A stretch of 64,000 nt of DNA. Source: Nansenia antarctica. Lineage: Eukaryota; Chordata; Actinopteri; Argentiniformes; Microstomatidae. Shown piece by piece: positions 44,186 to 57,247 of the stretch. The DNA lies in contig OZ022358.1 of NCBI GenBank assembly GCA_963989245.1, positions 7,323,743 through 7,387,742 on the forward strand, read 5' to 3'. Position 1 is the stretch's first letter. Each line of letters opens with the position of its first letter. The notes under the pieces were generated by a model, which was not told where the DNA came from, searched no databases, and was given only the letters and a program-made list of their open reading frames with translations. Position numbers and translations under genes: made by a program.

Positions 44186-45189
44186 TCTCTCTCTCTCTCC
44201 TGATTATAGTACAGTATGCTAGACATTCTTTAAGTGACCCCAGAAACTTTATTGGCCTCCGAACCAATTTGGTCCTGAAGTATGCTTTAGCTAACACACA
44301 GTGAGTGGGCTCACAGAAGTACCTCCAGTACAGGGCAGACTGATGAAAAACAGGAAATGGAAGTATGTGATGCAAGGTGATGTAGCATAGGCCCATTATT
44401 AGGCAATCTGAGCTAGAACTAGGGCTAAGGGCAATACATGGAGTTGCATAAAGTAAATATGGCTACATTAGTTGACAATATAAAAAAGCCCTGCCTAGCG
44501 TCCCTGTACCTGTGAGGTGGAGGTGCTTCAAATACCAGGAGGCATCATTATGGCCCCAGCTCATTAGTGTTATCACACTAGCCTGATAAACAGTAGCCTA
44601 ATTAGCTGGCTATTCTCAGTCTCCCAAAGGGTTAATTACTATCAGACACTGTTATTCAGTGTTTTGTTAAAGTCATCCCTCAGCAGAGCCCATTAATGAC
44701 AGCTCTACAGACTCACCTATCCCCTGTGGGTCTTACATAAAGCCATTAGATTAGCATTCATTATACATCCCGCGGTCGCTCAGAGGGCAATTCTAATGGG
44801 TGGTTTGGCGGCTGGGGCCAGGGGTGATGACACAGCCATCGGTAGGGGACACCAGCTGTCCCCGTGAGACGTGGCAAATAACAAAATGTTACATGTGTTG
44901 GAGAAAGACACAAACAGAAACTTTGTCTCAGGAATTTCACCAAATCACATTGGTGTCAAAACGGGGTCTGTCTCCTCCTGTGATAGAAAAGTTATCGACG
45001 GGCAGGTTTTCAACATTATGATACATTATGATACTGCTGTATATCCAATAATAGATGTTATGAATGAATGAATGAATGAATGAATGAATGAATGAATCGT
45101 TTAATGACCACACGACCTAGGTCGGTGGAATTTGTTGATGATACTTTGAATACTGCCGCATTGCACACATGAGAAGCCTGCCCTTCTGC
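43901..45189. other. Intergenic, no gene recognised
   Basis: Holds a (CT)n tract at 44138-44200 and a (GAAT)n run at 45061-45097. Several short frames have no recognisable content. Confidence 0.4.
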
Positions 45190-45850
45190 CTACCGAGAAA
45201 ACAGATGGACAGACGACGCCACTCAGAACCTCACCCACCTTGACATGAGAAGCTCCTATGTGAGGAGGCTGTTTGGAGACTACAGTTCAGCATTCAACAC
45301 CATAGTCCCCTCCAGACTCAGCAGCAAGCTCAGGGACCTAGACACCGACCCCAGCCTATCCAACTGGATCCTGGACTTCCTGTCGGACCGGAAACAAGTC
45401 ATGACGTTAGAATGATACGGTTCTATCTCCATTTTTGTCAAAATTTAGTTTTTTACATAATCTGATCCATTAGGTGTTTATTAATGCCTGTGTGGTGTTA
45501 TTTTTAAAATGTTGACCTTTTTGAGTTAGTAATTAATAAAATACAAAGGTTCCATCTCACAAAACATAATGGAATGTAAAAACTTTGACGCTCAATATCT
45601 CTGAACTACCCTAAACGGAGATAGAACCTTATCATTCTAAACGGAGATAGAACCTTATCATTCTAAGCTCTCGAAGTGGTGAAGATGGGCTCTACTCCCT
45701 GTACACCCACGACTCTCCAGCACGGTGATCAAGTTCGCCGACGACACGGCCAATAATCTCGCTCTCAATGCTGACAAGACCAAGGAGCTAGTGGTGGACA
45801 TCAGGAAGAAGAGGGAGGCACAAGATCACACACGTTTGATACCGCATCTG
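45190..45850 (+). mobile_element. Rex1-like LINE RT fragment, interrupted by a MITE
   Basis: 45230-45405 encodes GDYSSAFNTIVPSRLSSKL and SNWILDFLSDRKQ; 45668-45825 resumes with KFADDTAN (catalytic motif) and LNADKTKELVVDIRKKRE. The gap is the M4 element at 45409-45664, plus loss of the stretch between the two parts. Confidence 0.8.
45409..45664. mobile_element. MITE (family M4) with terminal inverted repeat and 26-bp tandem copies
   Basis: Left end AGAATGATACGGTTCTATCT is the inverse of the right end AGATAGAACCTTATCATTCT. At the right end this sequence occurs as two head-to-tail 26-base units (45613-45638, 45639-45664). It is flanked by TTA and TAA, so a TA target is possible. A second copy is at 49718-49953. 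Confidence 0.75.
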
Positions 45851-45869
45851 TATTCACCCGCTATCCTGT

Positions 45870-46030
45870 CAAGCCAAGTCAAGCCAAAATATTGCAATGC
45901 AATGGATTCGGTGAGTAATCCCCACTACTACCTATAAACAATTTGTTCATTGTTAGCAGGCTCATAAAACAAGCTGTGTTAGTTGACTAGCGAGTGTGTC
46001 ATTAATGTTTTTTTTGTATTTACATTTTTC
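45870..46030. mobile_element. M3 MITE fragment
   Basis: CAAGCCAAAATATTGCAATG and GGTGAGTAATCCCCACTACT match the 55131-55290 palindrome. Confidence 0.55.
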
Positions 46031-47699
46031 AGAAAATAATGAAAAAGATCATAAAAACTTGACCCTCACAGCCAGTAGGGGGCAGGTCAGTGGCCTCTGG
46101 GCCACCCCCCTGCACCCCCCAACGAAGACTGCGTGTCTCTAGCTCACCCAGGGGCCAAGTTGTGGGGTAAAAGTGTCCACAAAAAGTTTAATTGTGGGTA
46201 AACCATTATTATCCGTAACCTTCCAGAAAGCAATAACAACACGATCTGCAGACACCTCTCATGTCTACCGAGTGCCAAAATTGTGGGATGAGCAACCAGT
46301 GCAAATTTTGGCTATAGTAATAAATAATAATACAAATAATAAATATACATATGAGTAATAACATATAGTGCTGCTTGCAAAGCAAGCAAACTAATGACTC
46401 TTCAGGTTACATCTTAACTGCTCCTCCTGAGACATCTTCTGACCCTCACCACTACGTCTCCTAAAGACACCCGCTTTCCCCTCTACTGTGTCCCTAAGAA
46501 CTTCTATTGCCCCCCTTGTACTGTTTCTCAGTTTCTCCAGTAATATTAAAAAAAAAAAAAAAGTTTTAGTAGAAGGCGATAATAGGGAGAAGGTTTTTCC
46601 TTCTATCAGTGGCCCCGGGCCCGAGCTAGAGTACTCTTCCTGCAACGAATGGTGGACTGCTGATTCACATGCTTAGTATTCAAATGTATTGATTGTAAGT
46701 CGCTTTGGAATAAGGCGTCTGCTAAATGCCAAAAATGTAAATGTAATGAAAGTCTGAACGTTTGATCAGCTGCTGACTTGTTCCCAGTTTCACCAACTGC
46801 CATCACATGTTGTGTTTTGAAATTGCCTTCTATGGATAGATACACTGTTCTCTGTTCCTCCTGACATCTAGAAACACATCCCAGACTGCTTATTGTGATA
46901 GATGATCCTGAATATGAAGGGAGGGAGATTCCTTTCTTGCCAAGTTTAGATTCATCTCATCTATCTTTCTGCTCACTGGAATAGCTGACAACAGTTAAAA
47001 TATGACACAGGCTGATATATAAAGTGTTGGAGAGCTGCTCGACAATTTGCCCTCTCAGCACCATGCATTTCTGAATATATCCAAAATAATAATAAACATC
47101 TGTGACAGAACTATCTTGCTTAAGTTGTCTCACCACTAGATAGGGAAGAGCAAGCGGCCAAAGAGGGCATAGGGTTGAAGAGCTTTGTGGGAAGCAGAGG
47201 TGGGAGGAGGGAGTAAAAAGGCTAAAGAGATGAAGGGAGAAAAGGGTGTAGGGTGGACAGTGTCAGGCAGTGGTGGAAGGGTTGCAGTGGTACAGGCTAT
47301 GAAATAAACCAATGAAACACTTGTCTGCTAGAGCATGAACAGCTGCTAACTGCTAACAGAACGAGAGAGAGACCAAATGGCTCCCTCATAGCATCTCGTG
47401 TTGAATTGAAAAGGGAAAAGAAAGTATTTTTTCCTTTTTACCTTAAAATCTTTTTTCAAATATCAAGTTGATACCAGATGAGACAGGGCTGTGAGATAAA
47501 CAACTATTGCATACATGCATATGTTTCTGTTTTTCACTGACAGTTCGTGTTTACTGTCTCCTTGTTAATCATGAGACAGTGTCTCGAGGTGTACCACCAT
47601 CACCCCTGAGACTACGGCTCTGTTTTTGAGTGAGGTTATCAGTCAGCCAGCCCTCAAGGGTCAGTCAAAGGTTACTTAGTCTGACAGCTATAAAAGACA
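46031..47699. other. Intergenic, no gene recognised; SINE-like tail at about 46690-46745
   Basis: AAGTCGCTTTGGAATAAGGC and GTCTGCTAAATGCC at 46690-46730 resemble the 3' part of the SINE at 9945. An A-run lies at 46549-46562. Nothing else recognised. Confidence 0.4.
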
Positions 47700-48262
47700 G
47701 AATGAATGAATGAATGAAAGCTTTATTTTGAACATGTGAAAAAAGAAATAGTTATAACAACAAAAAACTAAACAAAAACAAGAAAAAACAAAACAAAACA
47801 AAAAACACTATTTACTTCACATGTCCGAAAAGCAGTAGGAAGAAGCATAAACTTATTTAATCTTACCCCTTCTCCAATAAACAGAGATTAATAATAATAA
47901 TCTGCAGTTAACTTCAATATTAATATAATATTTTTTAAATTAAATCAAATTTATTTACATAATTACCAACAATAGAAAACAGATAATGTAAATAAACAAA
48001 TAATCTGTGAAAATAACTGGTGACTATCAAAGCCCTTCTTCCTCCTCGTACCTGGTGAAAACCATGTTTTTATACCGCTTTTTGAACTGGGTCATGCTTG
48101 GACAGCGCTTTAGCTCCACACTCAATCCGTTCCACAGCTTCACTCCACATATAGAAATACAAGAAGCACCCTCAACTTGTGGTCTCAGAGGTATCAGGCA
48201 GACAGAAAGACCACAGGCAGAACTAATTAAGTTATGGGAGGGTAAACCAATGTGAGCCAAGC
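47700..48262 (-). mobile_element. LINE 3' end, minus strand
   Basis: The minus strand encodes GVKLWNGLSVELKRCPSM and TQFKKRYKNMVF, a LINE C-terminal block; its 3' UTR ends toward 47700 with CTTTCATTCATTCATTCATT. Confidence 0.7.
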
Positions 48263-49717
48263 TTCACCTCTGAGCAACTAAGAATCATCTCAGAGCAGAG
48301 AGATACCTATACAATATAGATGTGTGAGTGTTGAGTCAGAAAGACAATAGCAGAGAGAGAGGAAACAAATATGTTATGTTTAATTGTCAGTCCTGGTTGT
48401 CTGTTGTTTGGATGGACAGTGTGTTCTCACAGTTTGATCTATAGTAAAACTATAGAGTAGACAATGTTGCTATGTTTTAACTTTCAGAAAAGTAACATAA
48501 GACCTAGTTCCTGGAGTTGGGATTTTTCAGTAAGGAGGATTGCTTTTGGAAGACACTATAACTGGAGCACTAATGAGAGGACAGTGAAGTCGGAGAGGGA
48601 TGTCATTACAGAAAACATTCAAAAGTGGTGTTCATCTTTCTTCTGTTTTTCGCAAAACCTACTCTAATGCATTACACATGTCTATTCTCCACTTGATGCA
48701 ACTGACAGAATGCCGACAGAAGCAGTTCTTTTTAGATCAGAAGTTTTGTATTGCACTTGTTTGTGTAATACAGAGACACTCCCTAAATGTAGGTATTGTT
48801 GTTATTATTATATATGATAGTATATTCCAAATCACTGCATACATTTTACTGTATTGTCCCACATGCTCTGACATGCTCTTATATTGCTGTAATAAACTCA
48901 GTCAGGCATGAAGTCATACAACAGTATTGTAGCCACATCTGCTGGTTACATAATATCATTGCAGTTGTCAAAGTCAAGTGGTTTAAAGTTGGGAATACCC
49001 AGTGAAACCACAAGAGGCATGAGTCAACAAAGCCCAGAAACACACATCAAGTCTAATTAACATAACATCAAGGGAAGTCTAATTAATCATAACATCAAGG
49101 GAATCCATATCTATTGATCCCACCCCCCAAGTTCTACCCCCTCTCCTCCCAATCTCCACCCCCACACCACAGAATACTTGCTGTGCCTTCAACTCAAGCT
49201 CTCTGAATTCCACAACAGTTAAGCCAGCCCACTTCCTAGTGTGAGAGCACCTCCCGTGATTCCATGCTCTCATTCTGATCTGAGTGAACTTCTGGAAAGT
49301 GGATACAGAAAACACCACCACGCCAAAAAGCTCCAAATTAGGACTGGACAACACTACACCACAGCTCCACATCTCCACATCTCCAGCCCCAAGCTTCAGA
49401 GTAAGTGTTACAACTGAACAGTCTCTACTACTAGCTTTGACTGTGATTCACCTACTAGTGTGAAGAGGGAGAGTGTATGAGTGAAGGGAACTGTTTGGAG
49501 TGCATGGGGTTAAAAGAACAGTCCTCTAGAATTCATTTTAGCACCTACTAATTAACACCAGTGCTCTCATTGCCTCGTGGAAAGTTAAAGGCCATGCTTT
49601 GTGTTTCAGGATTTTGGCAAAGTATTCATAGCTTTCAGTCACGTGGTTTCTTCCCTAGCAACCACCAACCTGACGGGCAAAAAGTATCATAGCAACATGG
49701 CGAGTGGACGCAAACGG
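48263..49717. other. Intergenic, no gene recognised
   Basis: A GC-richer stretch at 49100-49410 ends with a good donor-like site (TTCAGA|GTAAGT, 49396-49407). It could be a leader exon of slco2b1, but nothing confirms this. Confidence 0.35.
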
Positions 49718-49953
49718 TTAATAAAATACAAAGGTTCCATCTCACAAAACATAATGGAATGTCAAAACTTTGACGCTCAATATCTCTGAACTACCCTAAA
49801 CGGAGATAGAACCTTATCATTCTAAACGGAGATAGAACCTTATCATTCTAAACGGAGATAGAACCTTATCATTCTAAACGGAGATAGAACCTTATAATTC
49901 TAAACGGAGATAGAACCTTATCATTCTAAACGGAGATAGAACCTTCTCATTCT
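49718..49953. mobile_element. M4 element, second copy, with six 26-bp units
   Basis: 49718-49797 matches 45533-45612 (AAAATACAAAGGTTCCATCT landmark). Six head-to-tail 26-base units follow (49798-49953). The left terminus is missing. Confidence 0.8.
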
Positions 49954-50151
49954 AAACTCACGAGTTATCTTCAGTTGATGGATTTGACTTAGGGGGCATT
50001 CATTTGAAGTAACGTAATGAACATACAAGTAACAACAACAGGTTAATGCAGCCAGCCAGCCAAGCAAAGAACATGACTATGCCCAGTTTATGCATTATAC
50101 ACTCTAATATAATTGTTAGATTGCCAGGGTATTCCCTACAGGTTGTTGTAT

Positions 50152-50404
50152 ACATATACGTTTAATACGAAACTCGATCAACCGGGCGTTCGGGAGTTCT
50201 ACCGCTGCTGGACGGAACTCCCGCTGACAGCGGGTCGAGGGGATATTTCTACCCGGGAATTCGCTCATTGCTGTGTCCACGGTGATAGGAGTGGAGGATC
50301 GACTCCATTCGAAAACTTTTCGATTCCCTGGTTTCTCCTCTTTCCGAACACGTTGGAATTTTTACCGTAACCCCCGGAGAATCAAAGTTATTAAGCCGCA
50401 AAGG
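50152..50404. repeat. Unclassified duplicated segment, copy 1
   Basis: About 250 bases, roughly 90% identical to copy 2 at 50539-50789. It contains a strong hairpin, GGGAGTTC facing GAACTCCC (about 50192-50222). No coding match recognised. Confidence 0.7.
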
Positions 50405-50538
50405 GTGCCTCCTTGACCGGCTTTGACCGTGAATAACACCGGCTATGGAGGTGCTACAAACACAGTTTTAATTTCTCTAAATTCACCATCAGTATACGGT
50501 CATTTTGAGCCCTTACACACCGCGCTGACACCCCGAGA

Positions 50539-50789
50539 ACATATACTTTAAATACGAAACTCGATCAACCGGGCGTTCGGGAGTTCTACCGCTGCTGGAC
50601 GGAACTCCCGCTGACAGCAGTCGAGGGGATATTTATACCCGGGAATTCGCTCCTTGCTGTGTCCACGGTGATAGGAGTGGAGGAACGACACCATTCAAAA
50701 ACGTTTGGATTCCCTGGCTTCTCCTCTTTCCGGACACGTTGGAATTATTTTCCTAACCCACGGGAAATCAAAGTTATTAACCCGCAAAA
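50539..50789. repeat. Unclassified duplicated segment, copy 2
   Basis: Direct repeat of 50152-50404, offset by about 387 bases; the hairpin is unchanged. It is followed by short repeats of GTGGGTTTTGCCCGT and GCAAAAAGTG. Confidence 0.7.
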
Positions 50790-51530
50790 AGTGGGTTTTG
50801 CCCGTGGGTTTTGCACGCAAAAAGTGCCTTTTGCCCGTCAGGTGGGCGTTTCCACTATGCTGTGACGTCACATGAAAGCTATGAATAGAGAGTCTGTGGT
50901 ATAGGGGGTTGTTGCATGCCAGTTCTGCAGCATGAGTGAAGGGGGTGGTTTTGTTTTGTGTAGGCATTCCTGCACTGTTTTCTCTTATCTTATCTTATCT
51001 AATCTCTTGCTTCCACCAACTCCCAAGGTACACAAACACTCTGCCCCATTTCCACACACCCCTAACTGGAAATTAACTGGTACCAGCCGCTGCACAAGAT
51101 TTACAAGCAGTGACGTCTTTAGGCCTGGGCTGTACCCCCCAATGTTTTATGGATAGCCTTTTTTTTTTTTACAAAAATAATAATAAGATTGTACATATAT
51201 TTGTATGTACTGTAGGTCCATACACTATGTCTATCAATTTAGCGCTGGCCATCGCCATCGATTTAACACAAGCAATATTTAGCGGTATGCCCTGTCCCAG
51301 CCTCTCTCTCTCTCTCTCTCCAGCATCTTCCTCCCTCCCTCTCTCTATCTCCTTCTTTCTCAGCAGTGTATAATTTGTGGCGGAATTTGATGCAATTTGA
51401 TGTAGCCACCCACATTCTATACAGTCATCCCGTCTTTCCAGATTCCAGGAAATGTTCTACGGGCAGGACATTCTGCCACCAAAGTAGGGTTTTCCCCTTG
51501 ATTGATTATATTCTACACAACTCATATGTT

Positions 51531-51534
<4 letters not shown>

Positions 51535-51569
<35 letters not shown>

Positions 51570-51662
51570 AAAGCACACACACACATGAAAGCACACACAT
51601 GACAGCACACACATGAAAGCACACACACACACGAAAGCACACAGACACACACACACACACAT
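51535..51662. repeat. (AC)n microsatellite with interspersed ATGAAAGC units
   Basis: AC runs at 51535-51565 and beyond, separated by repeated CACACATGAAAGCACACA-type units. Confidence 0.9.
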
Positions 51663-51782
51663 AAATCACACATTGTATAACTTGCTGGGGGAGCTCCAGC
51701 TGTTTCTCTTACACATGATGGAGCCGTGGCCACGGCGCTGTGCTATGTGCTTTGACAGGATATACAACTCCTCACGTATGGT

Positions 51783-51800
51783 TATATAAGACCCATGGAG
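51783..51800 (+). promoter_or_regulatory. Possible TATA-type promoter upstream of slco2b1
   Basis: GGTTATATAAGACCC lies about 1.07 kb before the coding start, with a plausible start region some 30 bases on. No conserved comparison is available. The leader structure is unknown. Confidence 0.25.
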
Positions 51801-52054
51801 CATGCAGCACAGGGCCAGACAGAGTGGAATCTGATCCCGTACAGGGAGACACAGAGCACTTCTCCTCTCTCTGAACCAAGATGAGAGCTGTAGTAGAACC
51901 CCAGTAGAGGCTGGTTGGGCTTGATATTACATTCTGCCAATCGGATTACATCGGACTAGAATAATTTAGTGTTGCAGAAGCCGTTGTCCAAATCTTCAAA
52001 GCCAGGGAGGCTTGTCTCATGAACATTGCTACCTGCGAAAAAAACATTACATTA

Positions 52055-52295
52055 ATAAGAAGAATAAGAATAACTTTAATTTATATAGCGCCTTTCAAAA
52101 AGCCCACGGACGCTTTACAGGGGAATGTTTTCGGACAGACAAAACAGAAAACAAACGAAACAAAACTGAAACAATGACTAGGGGCCAAAGGCCTTGGAGA
52201 ACAGATGAGTTTTGAGGGCTAGTTTGAAGGACTCCAGGGTGGGGCATTGCAGATCAGAGTTCCAGAGGGTAGGTGCGGCCACGCACAATAGGCAA
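52055..52295 (-). mobile_element. LINE 3'-end relic, minus strand
   Basis: TTAATTTATATAGCGCCTTT and GACGCTTTACAGG, with GTTCCAGAGGGTAGGTGCGG, match the layout of the LINE end at 10685-10985. Confidence 0.6.
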
Positions 52296-52587
52296 TCATT
52301 AGAGTTTGGATCATTTCATAGAGGCTTCAGGGGAAAAAATATATACATGCAAAGAAATATGTAAATCTACTTAAATTTGGCAATCTGCATTCATTTTCAT
52401 AACCCCTAATCCCATTTTGTTTAAATAGCTAATGTTGTGTAGGGCATGAACAAGGAACAAATGAGTTGACTGAAAGCAGTGTCTTGTGCTTTTTACAGAA
52501 GTGGAGGATGTAGAGAAGCACAGGAACATGTCTGTGGGGCCCCAGTGATCACGAGGCCTGTGTGCCAACTTGTCAATAACAGTGATG

Positions 52588-52650
52588 AGGGGTGGCTGTG
52601 GCTCAGAAGGTAGAGCCGTTGTCTCATCATGGTCAGATATGGATCACAGT
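52588..52650 (+). mobile_element. SINE head fragment
   Basis: GGCTGTGGCTCAGAAGGTAG matches the A-box region of the SINE at 60874; the rest is missing. Confidence 0.5.
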
Positions 52651-52815
52651 TTCCAGAGGTTTACTGTAATTGAAGAGGCTACGGTTATTTATTTATGATG
52701 AGTCCAAAGTATACAGATAATAAATTCAAGAGACATTGAGCTTAAAGAAAGAGTGTAAAATATCTGAGGAATGCACCAGCCTTATTGAAACTGTTGTGTC
52801 ATTTTTAGATTTTTC

Positions 52816-52859
52816 TACTAACTGGATTGGACAAGTGAGTCGTCGTGTGACTGGCCAGC
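52816..52859 (+). promoter_or_regulatory. Possible branch point and acceptor before slco2b1 coding exon 1
   Basis: TACTAAC (52816-52822), identical to the yeast branch-point consensus, is followed after 11 bases by AG (52834-52835). If used, a leader intron ends 24 bases before the ATG. Confidence 0.35.
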
Positions 52860-55800
52860 ATGGCGGCAACACCTCCCACCAGGTGCAGGAACCCCTTCAA
52901 CAGTATCAAGGTAAGCCGCCGACAGCACTCTGTCTCATATGTCTGTCTCACTTATGTCATATACACCTGGGTGGGTTTGAACAATAAGATGTGTTTTGCA
53001 ACACCAAATTGTCCCCCAAGAGTAGTTGAATGTATCTCTCTATCGAGATAGAAATCAGACCATTGTGACGCATGGAATGGAATGAGGAATGGTATGAAAC
53101 ACGTGTGTTTCCTCTTTCCATTCCATGCGTTGCAATGAGCCTGTTCTCCGAATTCTAGCCTCTCCTTCCTTCCCATAACCTCACACATAGGTATCTCACC
53201 TGTCACCTGGCTGCCACTGAAGCTTGCTCACCTGGCTCACCTGGCTCATCTTGCTTGCCCCCGGGCCATTTCAGTGATCCCCCTGGCCTACAGAGCCCCC
53301 GGGCCTACAGTGATACCAATTATTCTCTGACTTCTCTGACTTTTTGATGGGTTTGGGCCTACTACAGTATATACAGCAGCAACCTCAGTGTAACAGAATG
53401 TGAACTTTGTCCTCAATATACTGCACGGTTACTGTCGATAAGACTTTGACGTCATTGCTTGGCAATATGCTAAACAATCACGGTCCGCTCGATTGATTGA
53501 ACCAAAGTACTTTCTTTTCTATCTGCCTCATAAAGTACTGAAGTATTTGGATTGTAGCCAAGGGATCGCTGATTTGCTTTTATTGTGTTATATGCCAGAC
53601 AACAACTTATAAGCAACGTCACGTTATGTATTCTCTTTTCTTTACATTCAGTATTTACAGTATGAACTCCTGACATCTCCTGCGTTGACGCAGTGCATGT
53701 TTCTGTCACTGTTCCCTGTTCTGTAATCACTGCATTCGGACAATACCAGGATGTGAGGTCATAGGTCAAACCAGTATCTACTGGCTACTGATCAGGGATC
53801 GAGACAAGATGACCTCACGGGACAGCATAGGACAGCTTAACCTACATGATCAGAATCATGAGATGCCAAAGTCACTCATGTTAGTTTAATCTACATATTA
53901 CACGGTCCTCTGATGCTTGGGTAATTCATAGAACTAGTTTGAGGCAGTTTTATGTGGGTGAGCTAGCTTTGATACATGTATTTTAATGAACAAGGCTTGG
54001 GGACTCCTATTTTGTAGGAGAGGACTCGACCTTGTCCACTTACATAGTTAAAGCCCTCATACGTGCACTTTCCTGTTGAAAAAGCTGTTGAAAAGTCGCC
54101 AAAAATGTATTAATAATGAATCATTTGTTATTAGTTATAACAGCCTTCTCAGCCCACTGTCATCTGTAGTCCCGGGAGAGGATGTGTTTCCTGGTGTGTA
54201 CAGCACATCCTTGTATTGTTCCAGTGTGTCAAACACACATAAACCTGTCCTCTAGAACGGCATGCTTGAGGAAAAATACTTTACTGTTTTGCTTCCTGTA
54301 TCTCAACGGGTGTATGGTGAAATGCAAACACATAAACGGTAAAAGGTTTGGGCTAGAGTCTTAGATACCATCTTAGACAGTCTTAGACACTTTGTATTGT
54401 CACTTAGTGAAACTTTGCAAACAGTAAGAAGTTGGGCTGGAGTTATCATAGCTCACCTGCCTAAAAACATTGTGTTGAGTATTTAATTCCATTACGGTTT
54501 CGCAAGCAGCAGGCTATTTACCTCGGCAGCAGGCCAGTAAAGCATGAGGGGAGCTTGTTTCTGCTGCTTCAGCAGCTTGACGATGTGCTCCACTGCCTGC
54601 TGTCATACTGTATTACTGCAGTAGCGCAATTCAAAACAAACAGAGCATTGACCATTAAAATCAAAGACATACCTGTACACAACCAGACAAATATCCTCAC
54701 CTACCGTTCTCGTTCTATCAACTCATCTGTTCTCTCACTCTCTCTCTCTCTCTTTCTCTCTCTACTGTCTCTCTATTACAGTTCTTTGTATTCTGCCATG
54801 GCCTGCTCCAGCTGGCCCAGCTGATGGTCTCAGGCTATCTGAAGGGCTCCATCTCCACCATAGAGAGGCGATACGGCTTCTCCAGCCAGAAGAGTGGCGT
54901 CCTGGCCTCCTTCAACGAGGTGCGCCTGCACTGCACCGCACCAGAGTAGCATGATGTTCTCCATAGACACATTGATCCAAGGTCTGTTTTGTGTTTTAAA
55001 AGAAAGGAGGAAGGTCCACTCAAAGTGTGATGATTTGTGACAGCAGCTGGTGAAACAAGGGACCAAGTCGCCAACCAATCAAAAATGTTCGGACTTTTAT
55101 TCTGAAAAATGTAAATAATTATTTTTTTAAGTTGTTGAAAATCAATGACATACTCTCTAGTCAAGCCAAAATATTGCAATACAATGGATTCGGTGAGTAA
55201 TCCCCACTACTCTACACTAACTAGGTAGTAGTGGGGATTGCATTGCAATGTTTTGCTTGACTAGCAAGTATGTCATTGATTTTCAACAACTTTTCACTAT
55301 TTTGTGTTTTATCGCCAATGTTTATGGTTAGAAATCTGAAAACGGTAAGATGATCCTAGTATTTCACTGTCAACCAGGTATCTGATTCTGACCACCTATA
55401 CTATAGGAACTAGTTAACACAATAGTTGTTGCACTGTGCAAGCAAGTGGTTGCCTAGTGGTGATTTTAGGATTGACTGTGTGTACCCTTGTCTAAATGTA
55501 AGGGGTATGGTATGTAGACGGTGGGGGGGAATATCCCTTATTTTCCCTTATTTTGGGGAAAATATCCCTTATTTTCAATTCCCAACGTTGACAGGTATGA
55601 TCCTATGCTCTATATGCCAAAGGGCGACTTCTATCTTCAGCAGTTGGATGGTTGGTTATGACAGAAGTGAGAGACTACTTACGGTTTATGACAGATTCAG
55701 AAACAGCTCACATGTAGGGGTGTATGTTTGAATTGATAATAATAATAATAACAATATCCTTTATTTGTATAGCACTTTTAGATCTGTGTGTGTGTGTGTT

Positions 55801-57208
55801 TCCCTGTGTGTTCAGGTGGGGAACACCATCCTAATAGTGTTTGTGAGTTTCTTCGGTAGCCGTGTCCACCGGCCGCGGTTCATTGGTGGAGGGGCGCTGA
55901 TGGCCAGCCTGGCTGCCCTGCTGATGGCCATGGCTCACTTCCTGAGTGGAGCTTACGAGTACACGGACCACCGTGAGTCGCAACACACACACTTGTGCAC
56001 ACTCGCACACAAACGCACACACAGACACACATGTATACATGCATGCAGGCACTCACGTAGGCACCCACAAACACACATGCACAACACACTCAGACACACA
56101 CATGTGTGTGCTGTACACATATGCACACCGTTCACAGTTCCTATAGCCTGACAGTGCTTCCTTCCTGTGTTCCATAGATGCCAAAGACAACAACTCTGGC
56201 CTCTGCCAATCAGAAAACACCTTCAACACATCATCATCATCATCCAATCAGAGCTGCGCCCAGCAGGAGAGCCCTGGCCAGCAGGGAGAATTCCCACTCC
56301 TTCTCTTCGGTCAGCTGCTCCTAGGAATTGGCTGCGTTCCCATTCAACCCTTCGGTATCTCCTACGTTGACGACTACGCCAGCAAGAAGAACTCACCCCT
56401 CTATCTTGGTATGGGCACAAGGAAACACTGGGAATTCACTTGGAGTCACATGGTCTGTTAGATGTACAGTACTGTCCACCCACCTCCAATACTGGCTATA
56501 CTGGTAATAAAGTCAAAGGTACATCCAGACATGGAACAGGAAATGGACAAGAAATGGCTATGAAAAGAGAGTGAACATTTACACTTACATGACATTTTTT
56601 GGCATTTAGCAGACGGCTTTATCCAAAGCGACTTACAACAAATGCATGAAGTATTAGTATTAATACACTAAGTAAGTGAATCATCTATCCACCCAAGGAT
56701 AGATGCTGCAGCTCCCAAGTGTGTTTTTAGTAATGATGAGAACATGTGGGGGGCCATAGAGTCCGTTGAGGTCTCTTTTCTGTGATAGGTTTTTCTGTGT
56801 TAGGTCTCTTTTCTGAGTTATCAAATAGGTTTTTTGACTCTCGTTGGCTTCTCCCACCGCAGGAATTCTCCTGGCAGTCACGTCTATCGGTCCTGCGTTC
56901 GGATACCTGATGGGGTCCTTCATGCTGCGCTTTTACGTCGACATTGACAAGATGTCTACAGGTGAGCCCTATCTGTCAGAGCACACCTCTCAGACATAAC
57001 CTCAGATGACCCTGAGCAGCTTTCCACAGCACATCTGGAAACACTCATCTAGAGATGATAAGAAAACACATAATTCAACACTTAGATAGGAGATAGGAAC
57101 AGAATGTCAGGAGGGATGATTATGACTACAGGCCAATATCAGAGAGAGAGAGAGAAGGGAGAGCAGCAGAGAGAGAGAGACAGAGAGAGAGAGAGCAAGG
57201 GGTTGGAG

Positions 57209-57247
<39 letters not shown>

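Noticed and set aside
44100..44396. Arg-Glu repeat frame
   Set aside because: Artefact of a CT/GA tract; no other coding sign.
49080..49410. Coding exon for an unknown gene
   Set aside because: The open minus-strand frame has no recognisable domain; at most a plus-strand non-coding leader is possible.
49798..49953. 26-base direct repeats as a CRISPR array
   Set aside because: Units are head to tail with no spacers, and the genome is eukaryotic.
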